From contig CAJTLO010000014.1 in NCBI GenBank assembly GCA_910577285.1, positions 1-19,417 of the forward strand: a stretch of 19,417 nt of DNA, given 5' to 3'. Below the pieces are notes generated by a model. The model was not told where the DNA came from. It worked only from the letters and a program-made list of their open reading frames with translations, and searched no databases. Source of the DNA: an uncultured Rikenellaceae bacterium (GTDB lineage: Bacteria > Bacteroidota > Bacteroidia > Bacteroidales > Rikenellaceae). The position numbers were made by a program, and so were the translations under genes. This document shows positions 13,834 through 19,417 of this stretch, piece after piece. Within the stretch, counting starts at the first letter, position 1; every line of letters starts with the position of its first letter.

Positions 13834-14322
13834 ATGGAATTTCGTAAGATGCGGCGTTCTCGCCAACAGCTCTCAAAAACGGAATGTGATGCCATATTTT
13901 CAATGGGGACATCCGGCACACTTGCCCTGCTCGGTGACAACGGCTATCCGTATGCCGTTCCGATAAGTTATGTTTATGCTGACGGCAGGCTATATTTTCA
14001 TAGTGCCAAAACGGGTCATAAGGTAGATGCCATCATACAGCATGACAAGGCTGCATTTTGTGTCATAGCTGCTGATGAGGTCCGTCCGTCCGAGTTTACC
14101 ACCTATTTCCGAAGTGTCATCGCCTTCGGGAAAATTCAAATCATCGAATCCGAGAGCGAAAGGATGTATGCAGCATCTTTGTTGGGAAGCAAATATAATC
14201 CCGGCGACGATACAGGATTACGAAAAGAGCTGGAAAAAGGACTGTCGCACATGCTTATTCTCCGTCTCGACATCGACCACCTGTCAGGCAAAGAAGCCAT
14301 TGAACTTGTCGGAAAGAGATGA
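13834..14322 (+). CDS. PNPOx/Nim-like FMN-binding split-barrel protein
   Basis: This 162-aa cytoplasmic protein of the pyridoxamine-phosphate-oxidase-like split-barrel superfamily is in the group that includes 5-nitroimidazole resistance (Nim) proteins. Features are MRRSRQQLSKTECDAIFSMG (N-terminal helix), GTLALLGDNGYPYAVPISYVY (first strands, cofactor side) and LYFHSAKTGHKVDAI with His56, His62 and Lys63 near the expected flavin/active site. EFTTYFRSVIAFGKI follows. Nim proteins reduce nitro drugs to harmless amines, but many close relatives do not; resistance activity cannot be read from sequence alone. An in-frame ATG at 13849 is an alternative start. It is coupled to the SMR gene and converges with the AraC gene downstream. 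Confidence 0.83.
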   Translation: MEFRKMRRSRQQLSKTECDAIFSMGTSGTLALLGDNGYPYAVPISYVYADGRLYFHSAKTGHKVDAIIQHDKAAFCVIAADEVRPSEFTTYFRSVIAFGKIQIIESESERMYAASLLGSKYNPGDDTGLRKELEKGLSHMLILRLDIDHLSGKEAIELVGKR

Positions 14323-14335
14323 ATACTATCTTCTG

Positions 14336-14351
14336 CGACATATACATGTCG
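14336..14351. terminator. small inverted repeat between convergent genes
   Basis: CGACAT-ATAC-ATGTCG is a perfect 6-bp stem with a 4-nt loop in the 58-bp gap between the converging flavoprotein and AraC genes. No T-tract is present; a terminator role is only a guess from position. Confidence 0.3.
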
Positions 14352-14380
14352 TGGAATACAAAAAATATAGGCATTCCGCA

Positions 14381-15226
14381 TTATTCCGTCGTCTCCCTGA
14401 GCGCACTGCCGTTACGGAACTCCAGTGGCGAACAACCGGTCTTGCGCCGGAAAAAACGGCACATATACGACGCGTCCTCGAAGTTCAGCAGGTCGGCGAT
14501 TTCAGAGACGGACAGTCGTGTATCGATAAGGTAACTTTTCATTTCGACAAGCAACTGCTGCTCGATCAGTGCCTTCGGCGACATGCCGTAAGCGCGGCGG
14601 CACACCTTATTCAGATAATCCGGGGTTATATTCAACGCTTTTGCATAGAAAGAGACCGACCTTTCCCGGAACGCATGCTTCGTCAGCAGCGACCACAGCC
14701 GCGTGGTAATATCCCACGCCCGATCCTTATGCGCATGGATTTTCGTTTCGACAGCCTTGCCGAGTTCGGCATCGATGGCGATAAAAAGGTTGTAAACGTT
14801 GTTGTTGAGCAGAACCGAACGGTCGGGGTCGTCAAGATGCGTCAGTATCCACTGCATCTGTTCCAACCACCCCGACACGAGGCTGCATTGCTCCGGCGAC
14901 AACCTCAATATCGGAACATGATGGAGATAATCCCACAAGGATACGCTGGTAATCCGGTAATAGGCGGCTTCGAGCATAGGCTCGGACAAAGCAACATAAC
15001 GGGCCGAAAATCCGGCAGACACCTCCGATACCGAAAAATAGACATCGGAGGTCAGAACGGCAAGGTCATTCTTGCGGAAAACCATTTTCTGCATATTTGC
15101 CGACACGGTCGCTCTGCTGCCCGTACAGAGCAGGAACACGCACCCGTCGGTTCTGATGACACGTCCGATGCTTTTCTTCCAGTCGGTTATGCCGCTCGAT
15201 TCGCTCTGATATGTCGATGTATTCAT
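14381..15226 (-). CDS. AraC-family transcriptional regulator
   Basis: This 281-aa protein has an N-terminal cupin-like sensing part (about 1-170; for example LAVLTSDVYFSVSEVS) and a C-terminal double helix-turn-helix AraC domain (about 180-275). The domain contains FYAKALNITPDYLNKVCRRAYGMSPKALIEQQLLVEMKSYL and LSVSEIADLLNFEDASYMCRFFRRKTGCSPLEFR, the standard AraC signature. It is divergent from the MATE exporter gene (121 bp between starts), so it most likely controls that gene; the effector is unknown. A TAATTTTG box lies only 4 bp upstream of its ATG, suggesting a very short or absent leader. Confidence 0.92.
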   Translation of the reverse strand: MNTSTYQSESSGITDWKKSIGRVIRTDGCVFLLCTGSRATVSANMQKMVFRKNDLAVLTSDVYFSVSEVSAGFSARYVALSEPMLEAAYYRITSVSLWDYLHHVPILRLSPEQCSLVSGWLEQMQWILTHLDDPDRSVLLNNNVYNLFIAIDAELGKAVETKIHAHKDRAWDITTRLWSLLTKHAFRERSVSFYAKALNITPDYLNKVCRRAYGMSPKALIEQQLLVEMKSYLIDTRLSVSEIADLLNFEDASYMCRFFRRKTGCSPLEFRNGSALRETTE

Positions 15227-15230
15227 ACCG

Positions 15231-15238
15231 CAAAATTA
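15231..15238 (-). promoter_or_regulatory. candidate -7 box for the AraC gene
   Basis: TAATTTTG on the minus strand matches TAnnTTTG, but it lies 4 bp before the ATG (15226) and no clear TTTG element is seen 17-21 nt upstream. If used, the mRNA would be practically leaderless. The neighbouring sequence has a short direct repeat (GTCGGTAAGTCGG, 15253-15265) that could be a regulator site. Confidence 0.35.
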
Positions 15239-15347
15239 GGCAGAATCTTATTGTCGGTAAGTCGGATGTATTGAAAAGTACCATAAGCCACCGAAAAAAC
15301 ACCCCTTCCGTCCCGGGGAGAATATCTAAATTCACAGCCTGTATTCA

Positions 15348-16733
15348 ATGACATATCAGCAGATGAAAAAAGATAGAAACTTAAATAGAGACAGGCTCGA
15401 CTTTGCGAACGACAATATCGGGCCTATGTTCCGTTCGTTGTTTTTCCCGACGCTCGTCGGAATGATTTTCAATTCGGCCTTGACGGTCATCGACGGCATC
15501 TTCGTCGGTCGGGGCGTGGGAACCGAAGGCATCGCGGCGGTAAATATCGTCGCCCCGGTTTTTATGGTCATTACCGGCATCGGACTGATGTTCGGAATCG
15601 GAGCCTCGGTCATAGCGAGCATCCGGCTGTCGGAAAACAAAGTGAAAGCCGCTCGTATCATCATGACGCAGGCTTTCATCGTCGGATTATTGCTTGTTGG
15701 GGTGATCGGTCTTGGAAGTTTTGTTTGTCCCCGTGGCGTCGTTCACGCACTGGGATGCAGCCCGCTGCTTGAAGAGAATGCCGTGAGCTATCTGCTCTGG
15801 CTGTTGCCCGGCTTGTTTTTCCTGTTCGTCGAGTGTGTGGGCATGATGCTCATCCGTCTGGACGGTGCGCCGAAGTATGCCATGACGATTCAGATTGTGG
15901 CTGCGGTCGTCAATATCGTACTCGACTGGTATATGGTGTTCCCCCTGGGCTGGGGAGTTATGGGTGCGGCATTGGCCACATCGATAGCCTGCACCGTGGG
16001 AGGAGTGATGGTCTTTGCCTATTTCTTCCGGTTCGCGGACAAACTGCGGTTCTACCCGCTGAAATGGACCGTGACCTCGCTGTTGCTGACTCTGCGCAAT
16101 ACCGGGTACATGGTCCGTATCGGATTCGCCACTTTCCTGACCGAACTGGCGATGAGCGTCATGATGCTCACGGGAAACTACATGTTCATCTCCATGCTTG
16201 GCGAAGAGGGTGTCGCGGCTTTCGCCATCGCCTGCTATCTCTTTCCGGTTGTTTTCTCCATCAGCAATGCCGTTGCCCAGTCGGCGCAACCGATCATCAG
16301 CTTCAACTACGGAGCGCATCTGCTTCACCGCGTCAGCCGGACGCTGCGCATATCGGTTCTTACCGCTGTGATATGCGGAGTATCGGTAACGGTCGGACTG
16401 TGGGCGGGAGCGGCGCAGGTCGCCCGCCTGTTTCTCAGTCCGCAGGAGAGTGCCTATGGGCTGGCGGTAGAAGGATTGCCTCTCTTTTCCTTGTGCGCCG
16501 TATTCTTCGCGATCAACATCGCCTTTATCGGTTACTATCAGAGCATCGAGAAAGCTATGGTTTCCACCGTATATACGCTGTTGCGGGGCATATTGTTCCT
16601 TGTGCCGTGCTTCGTCCTGTTGCCCCGGGCATTCGGTGTCCCCGGTTTATGGCTCGCCATTCCGGCTGCGGAACTGCTGACCTGTGCCGTCATTTACATC
16701 CGATACGTCCGACAGAAAATCGTCGGAGCCTGA
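15348..16733 (+). CDS. MATE-family multidrug/sodium efflux transporter
   Basis: This 461-aa inner-membrane protein has about 12 hydrophobic segments in two MatE repeats. The first runs from about residue 28 (MFRSLFFPTLVGMIFNSALTVIDGIFVGRGVGTEGIAAVNIV) and the second from about residue 245 (YMVRIGFATFLTELAMSVMMLTGNYMF), with QPIISFNYGA, the usual MATE loop motif, near residue 320. It exports cationic drugs or metabolites in exchange for Na+ or H+; the substrate cannot be told. An in-frame ATG at 15363 is an alternative start. The AraC gene is divergent. No TAnnTTTG promoter was seen in the 121-bp gap, so activation by the AraC protein may be needed. Confidence 0.93.
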   Translation: MTYQQMKKDRNLNRDRLDFANDNIGPMFRSLFFPTLVGMIFNSALTVIDGIFVGRGVGTEGIAAVNIVAPVFMVITGIGLMFGIGASVIASIRLSENKVKAARIIMTQAFIVGLLLVGVIGLGSFVCPRGVVHALGCSPLLEENAVSYLLWLLPGLFFLFVECVGMMLIRLDGAPKYAMTIQIVAAVVNIVLDWYMVFPLGWGVMGAALATSIACTVGGVMVFAYFFRFADKLRFYPLKWTVTSLLLTLRNTGYMVRIGFATFLTELAMSVMMLTGNYMFISMLGEEGVAAFAIACYLFPVVFSISNAVAQSAQPIISFNYGAHLLHRVSRTLRISVLTAVICGVSVTVGLWAGAAQVARLFLSPQESAYGLAVEGLPLFSLCAVFFAINIAFIGYYQSIEKAMVSTVYTLLRGILFLVPCFVLLPRAFGVPGLWLAIPAAELLTCAVIYIRYVRQKIVGA

Positions 16734-16837
16734 ATTCCACTCATTCATCTGACTGCTAACGATGGTCTATCGCACATAAAACGCCTTTCTGCCCAAGAGA
16801 AAGAATTTGACATTGAAATATCATGACATCATGAAAT

Positions 16838-17099
16838 AAACAAGAAAGAACCGATCCGCACCATATCCAAGGAACTTACCCCACCCATGTCGCAGGAGAA
16901 AATCACCTCTGGTGCTCGACAAAGCCGTCGGGATAACCAAGCGTACCCTTGCGGCAGATGAGTCTGTGAAATAGTCCGCCTTCGGTTCTTTCGTCATGAA
17001 AGACGTTCCGTCTCGGCTCTTTTACTATGCCGGTTGGAAAAATACACCGCCTCCAAAGACACAAAACGAATCACATTTGCCTCGTCCCGAACGAAATAG
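16838..17099 (+). pseudogene. HU-family DNA-binding protein, decayed (copy 2)
   Basis: The start codon region is disrupted (ATGAAATAAACAAG instead of ATGAACAAG). The peptide KKEPIRTISKELTPPMSQEKI is followed by a 1-bp insertion (ACCTCTGGTGC), then DKAVGI-like sequence. An in-frame TAG (GTGAAATAGTCC near 16971) interrupts the stretch just before FGSFVMKDVPSRLF, and MPVGKIHRLQRHK ends in a further shifted frame. It is more decayed than copy 1 and is homologous to it including the 3' flank up to about 17142. Confidence 0.8.
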
Positions 17100-17142
17100 T
17101 CTATGATTGGATTAGCCACCGTACGAATACGCGCAACGTTGG
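16838..17142 (+). repeat. imperfect direct repeat flanking the efflux cluster, copy 2
   Basis: Same-orientation partner of the segment at 12820-13132. The similarity ends at about CGTTGG (17142). The two repeats lie 4.0 kb apart and enclose the SMR, Nim-like, AraC and MATE genes. Confidence 0.75.
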
Positions 17143-17205
17143 TTGTACGACAATATACAGTGTAAAAGTGAGCCTATCAACAAAGCGCGAGTACATGCAA
17201 ATACT

Positions 17206-17213
17206 TATCTTTG
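17206..17213 (+). promoter_or_regulatory. orphan -7 box (TATCTTTG)
   Basis: TATCTTTG followed by GCC is a strong-looking Bacteroidetes -7 element on the plus strand. No gene follows: the ATG at 17230 opens only 23 codons (MQKRILSDFSEYAMS...) before a stop inside the 3' end of the opposing LuxR-type gene. No -33 match was seen. It may be the relic of a gene deleted at the island edge, or chance. Confidence 0.3.
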
Positions 17214-17266
17214 CCGGCGGATAAGTCAAATGCAAAAACGAATTTTATCCGATTTTTCCGAGTACG

Positions 17267-18232
17267 CTATGTCGATCCCACCTGTAGCTCCTCGATATTG
17301 ACCAGTTTATTGGCGATGGCGTAAATCGTCAGCCCGGCAGTCGTGTGAATCTGTAACTTATTCGAAATATTGCGGCGATGGGTGGCTACGGTATGCACCG
17401 AAAGATACAGTTCCTCGGCAATCTCTTTGTTGCTCATCCCCTTCGTCACGCAGGCGATAACATCCTTTTCGCGGTCGCTCAATGCCTCCAGCTTGTCTTT
17501 CCTGTCAGGAACATCTTTGTCGGTCTTGTCCGCATAGGTCGTTGCACCCTTTTCCCGTAACTGCTGCTCGATGAGCTTGACGGCAGGCACGAACAGGTTG
17601 TCCTCGATCAGGCAGTGCGACGTCATATCCTGCTCGCACGAAATGATTTCCAGCAAAGCCGCATTCAGCAGATAATTGTTCTTCTCCGGATAACAACGGA
17701 TGATAACGTCCTTCAACTCTTTGAGCTTGTCACCGATAGGCGCATGCTTGCTCGCAAATTCGGAGATGGTGTAGTTGCGTTTCAAATGGCCTTGCGACAA
17801 CTGCTCGACATAGGAGAATACCACATCATTCTCATACTCCATGTGTTTCCGAACCGCCTGAACATACTCGTCGTAGAAACGGATGATAAGCATGGCGATA
17901 TCGTTGCCTTCCGAGCAATCGACGGCTTCGATCAGTTTTCGGCGGATGCTCGGAAGATTGAAATCCAGAAAGTACTCGTGCGACTGTTTCAGGTAGCGGA
18001 TCAGCGAAGGCAGAGAGACTTCCCCGAAATGGAAATCCCGTCCCGCGACATAATTCACTACCGCCAAAAAAGTCTTCTCGTCCACACGATGCGTTCGGCA
18101 TACCTCCCGAACCGATTTGTCGCCGAAGCCCAAAGAAATATCGAAACGTCCCATGACCAGAATCAACTCGCTGTTGTTTCTGACCAGATCGCGCATCCTG
18201 TCGCCCGGCAGATAACATTTATACTCTTTCAT
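17267..18232 (-). CDS. RIC/YtfE-type hemerythrin domain fused to LuxR helix-turn-helix regulator
   Basis: This 321-aa protein has residues ~20-240 like the RIC (ScdA/YtfE) iron-sulfur-cluster-repair di-iron proteins: SVREVCRTHRVDEKTFLAVVNY is the N-terminal DUF542-like part, and a four-helix hemerythrin region follows. The full di-iron ligand set is visible: His85, His130 with Glu134 (HMEYE), His163, and His206 with Glu210 (HCLIE), almost the same numbering as E. coli YtfE (84, 129/133, 160, 204/208). The CC pair of the RIC N-terminus is missing (ISLGFGD). Residues ~252-316 form a LuxR HTH: LSDREKDVIACVTKGMSNKEIAEELYLSVHTVATHRRNI. The likely role is a redox-, NO- or O2-responsive transcription factor. 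It is divergent from the lipoprotein operon at 18423; its promoter is at 18264-18294. Confidence 0.85.
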   Translation of the reverse strand: MKEYKCYLPGDRMRDLVRNNSELILVMGRFDISLGFGDKSVREVCRTHRVDEKTFLAVVNYVAGRDFHFGEVSLPSLIRYLKQSHEYFLDFNLPSIRRKLIEAVDCSEGNDIAMLIIRFYDEYVQAVRKHMEYENDVVFSYVEQLSQGHLKRNYTISEFASKHAPIGDKLKELKDVIIRCYPEKNNYLLNAALLEIISCEQDMTSHCLIEDNLFVPAVKLIEQQLREKGATTYADKTDKDVPDRKDKLEALSDREKDVIACVTKGMSNKEIAEELYLSVHTVATHRRNISNKLQIHTTAGLTIYAIANKLVNIEELQVGST

Positions 18233-18263
18233 CGGGTTCTTAGAAATTATTTATATCCGACTG

Positions 18264-18294
18264 CAAAAATACTCACTTATATAAAAACAGACAA
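18264..18294 (-). promoter_or_regulatory. promoter of the hemerythrin-LuxR gene
   Basis: On the minus strand: TTG (18294-18292), 20 nt, then TATTTTTG (18271-18264), matching the Bacteroidetes pattern, about 30 nt before the ATG at 18232. Confidence 0.65.
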
Positions 18295-18301
18295 TACCCA
18301 A

Positions 18302-18336
18302 ATTTTGTGAATGATAGTGTCGTAGCGTTACAAAAT
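18302..18336. promoter_or_regulatory. inverted repeat between divergent promoters, operator candidate
   Basis: ATTTTGT (18302-18308) and ACAAAAT (18330-18336) are perfect 7-bp inverted arms with a 21-nt spacer, about two helical turns apart. They lie upstream of both divergent promoters, where an activator dimer such as the adjacent LuxR-type protein could bind. Function is inferred from position only. Confidence 0.4.
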
Positions 18337-18351
18337 ACTAAAATCGGAGTA

Positions 18352-18382
18352 TTGCCCGCCTTAAAAAGCACGGGTAATTTTG
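18352..18382 (+). promoter_or_regulatory. promoter of the calycin-like lipoprotein operon
   Basis: TTG (18352-18354), 20 nt, then TAATTTTG (18375-18382), a good Bacteroidetes match, about 40 nt before the ATG at 18423. Confidence 0.7.
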
Positions 18383-18422
18383 CAGCCGGAAAAAATAGAC
18401 AAAACTTAAAAAACAACAGATT

Positions 18423-19250
18423 ATGAAATTGAAAACGATTTTAGCAGTTGCAGTCGTGGCGCTCAGCTCGGCAGCGTGCAGCGACGATGAGAAACAGCCG
18501 GCCGTAGCCGATATCGCCGGCAGTTACGAGGGTTACACACTGGCAGGTTGCGCCTATTTCCAGAACACCTGTACGGCGGGCGAAACCGTCGTCGTGACCG
18601 AAAACACCGACGGCACGGCCCGCGTGACCTTCATCTCCGACTCGTGGGGCGAGTTTACCATCCCCGGTGCGCAAATGAGCGAGAACGGCGGCACCTGCAC
18701 CCTCACGGGCAGCGGTCAGACAAAAATGGGTATGGGCGGCAACGTCTCTTCCTACGATTGCACATACACCGCTGTGATCCATTCACGCGAAAAGGCACAG
18801 ATGCAGTTCAAGGTCGCCGGTGTCATGGGAGGCCTGACCCTCGACTTCTCCACAGGAGAGGCTCCCGCCGACCTGCTGCTGGCCGGGACCTACAAAGGCT
18901 ACACCGATGCCGACTGTACTTATTTTCAGGACCGCTATACCGACGATGAAAGCCTGAAGGTGACGGCCAACGGCGACGGAACTCTCGCCGTCCTCTTCGA
19001 ATCGGCGGCGTGGGGCACATTCAAGGTAGATAAAGCCACCGTCAGGAAGAACGGCGACAATTATACAATCACGGGCGAAGGGACAGTGTCGATGAGCATG
19101 GGAGACAACGTAAAGGACTATGCCTTCACCATGACCGGAGAGAGCAACGCCGCAAAGGACGACTATTCCATTGCATTCAACGTACCTGCCGTAATGGGCG
19201 GCCTCACCGTCACGCTGCTGCCGGGCAAGGCTCCCGCCACCGCAGAGTAA
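18423..19250 (+). CDS. surface lipoprotein with two calycin-like domains
   Basis: This 275-aa protein has a lipoprotein signal (MKLKTILAVAVVALSSAAC, Cys19), followed directly by SDDEK, which resembles the acidic lipoprotein export signal that sends Bacteroidetes lipoproteins to the cell surface. The rest is two copies of a ~120-residue beta-rich domain: the first begins IAGSYEGYT (about 31-150), the second LAGTYKGYT (about 153-270). Matching landmarks are CAYFQ/CTYFQ, SWGEFT/AWGTFK, TGSGQTKMGMG/TGEGTVSMSMG and AGVMGGLTLDF/PAVMGGLTVTL. This matches the calycin-like (lipocalin-type barrel) domain of Bacteroidales lipoproteins, some next to haem-uptake genes; the ligand is unknown. It is 19 bp before the next lipoprotein gene and is probably cotranscribed with it. 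Confidence 0.85.
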   Translation: MKLKTILAVAVVALSSAACSDDEKQPAVADIAGSYEGYTLAGCAYFQNTCTAGETVVVTENTDGTARVTFISDSWGEFTIPGAQMSENGGTCTLTGSGQTKMGMGGNVSSYDCTYTAVIHSREKAQMQFKVAGVMGGLTLDFSTGEAPADLLLAGTYKGYTDADCTYFQDRYTDDESLKVTANGDGTLAVLFESAAWGTFKVDKATVRKNGDNYTITGEGTVSMSMGDNVKDYAFTMTGESNAAKDDYSIAFNVPAVMGGLTVTLLPGKAPATAE

Positions 19251-19269
19251 TCACCTAATAAGAATAGAG

Positions 19270-19417
19270 ATGTCTGTAAGCCATAAAATAACATCTATTC
19301 TGCCGGGAGTGATAGCCATGCTATCGCTCTCGGCCTGTAACGGCATATTGGAGGATATCTACGACGCGCCCCGACCCGAAGATACCCGGACCTACGGTTT
19401 CATCGCCGTCGATGACA
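19270..19417 (+). CDS. lipoprotein, possibly HmuY-like, partial
   Basis: Only the first ~49 codons are in the window. MSVSHKITSILPGVIAMLSLSAC is a lipoprotein signal peptide with an LSAC lipobox, followed by NGILEDIYDAPRPEDTRTYGFIAVDD. The short acidic linker leading into a YGFI...VD strand recalls HmuY-family haem-binding lipoproteins of Bacteroidales, and the pairing with a calycin-like lipoprotein fits, but too little is visible to be certain. It lies 19 bp after the calycin-like gene in the same operon. Confidence 0.6.
   Translation, partial: MSVSHKITSILPGVIAMLSLSACNGILEDIYDAPRPEDTRTYGFIAVDD

Noticed and set aside
14075..15274. 399-codon plus-strand frame opposite the AraC gene
   Set aside because: It begins in a shifted frame of the Nim-like gene and then runs antisense to a clear AraC protein; no domain.

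Overview
The window looks like a chromosome segment of a high-GC Bacteroidales bacterium, most likely Rikenellaceae (Alistipes-like). The evidence is: several promoters of the Bacteroidetes type (TTTG or TTG, a spacer of about 17-20 nt, then TAnnTTTG) with no classical -35/-10 boxes or strong Shine-Dalgarno sites; an Rnf operon in the Bacteroidales order (rseC-rnfB-C-D-G-E-A); calycin-like and lipobox proteins carrying an acidic surface-export signal; and a Bacteroidetes-type tyrosine recombinase. The genus is inferred from gene style only.

Left part (1-10.5 kb), the stable backbone. A partial tRNA-Phe(GAA) with its own promoter sits on the minus strand. About 1 kb of very G-rich sequence without a convincing gene follows; it holds a degenerate ~90-bp repeat whose two copies lie exactly 360 bp apart and a G-quadruplex motif. 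Then comes a co-directional block: nadE (NAD+ synthetase whose glutaminase domain has lost its catalytic Cys and Lys), an RseC-family protein and the six Rnf subunits. Rnf couples ferredoxin oxidation to NAD+ reduction and ion pumping, so NAD supply and an NAD-reducing respiratory complex are encoded together. The block ends at a perfect 22-bp inverted repeat. RnfG carries an unusual ~130-residue C-terminal tail with five extra copies of the flavin-attachment consensus DxxSGAT. A minus-strand Omp85-like outer-membrane barrel gene follows.

Middle part (10.8-17.2 kb), an accessory island. It starts at a 5'-truncated DUF4405-type membrane gene that abuts a decayed tyrosine recombinase (two frameshifts, catalytic Tyr missing). 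Two decayed HU-family DNA-binding genes about 4 kb apart form imperfect direct repeats around a drug/toxicant cargo: an SMR (Gdx/SugE-like) exporter, a Nim/PNPOx-like flavoprotein, an AraC regulator and a MATE exporter.

Right part (17.2-19.4 kb). A regulator that fuses a YtfE/RIC-type di-iron hemerythrin domain to a LuxR helix-turn-helix is divergent from a two-domain calycin-like lipoprotein, which is followed by the start of a second lipoprotein that may be HmuY-like. Both divergent promoters have TTG-N20-TAnnTTTG, and an inverted repeat lies between them. The arrangement suggests a redox-, NO- or iron-responsive, possibly haem-related, surface lipoprotein operon.
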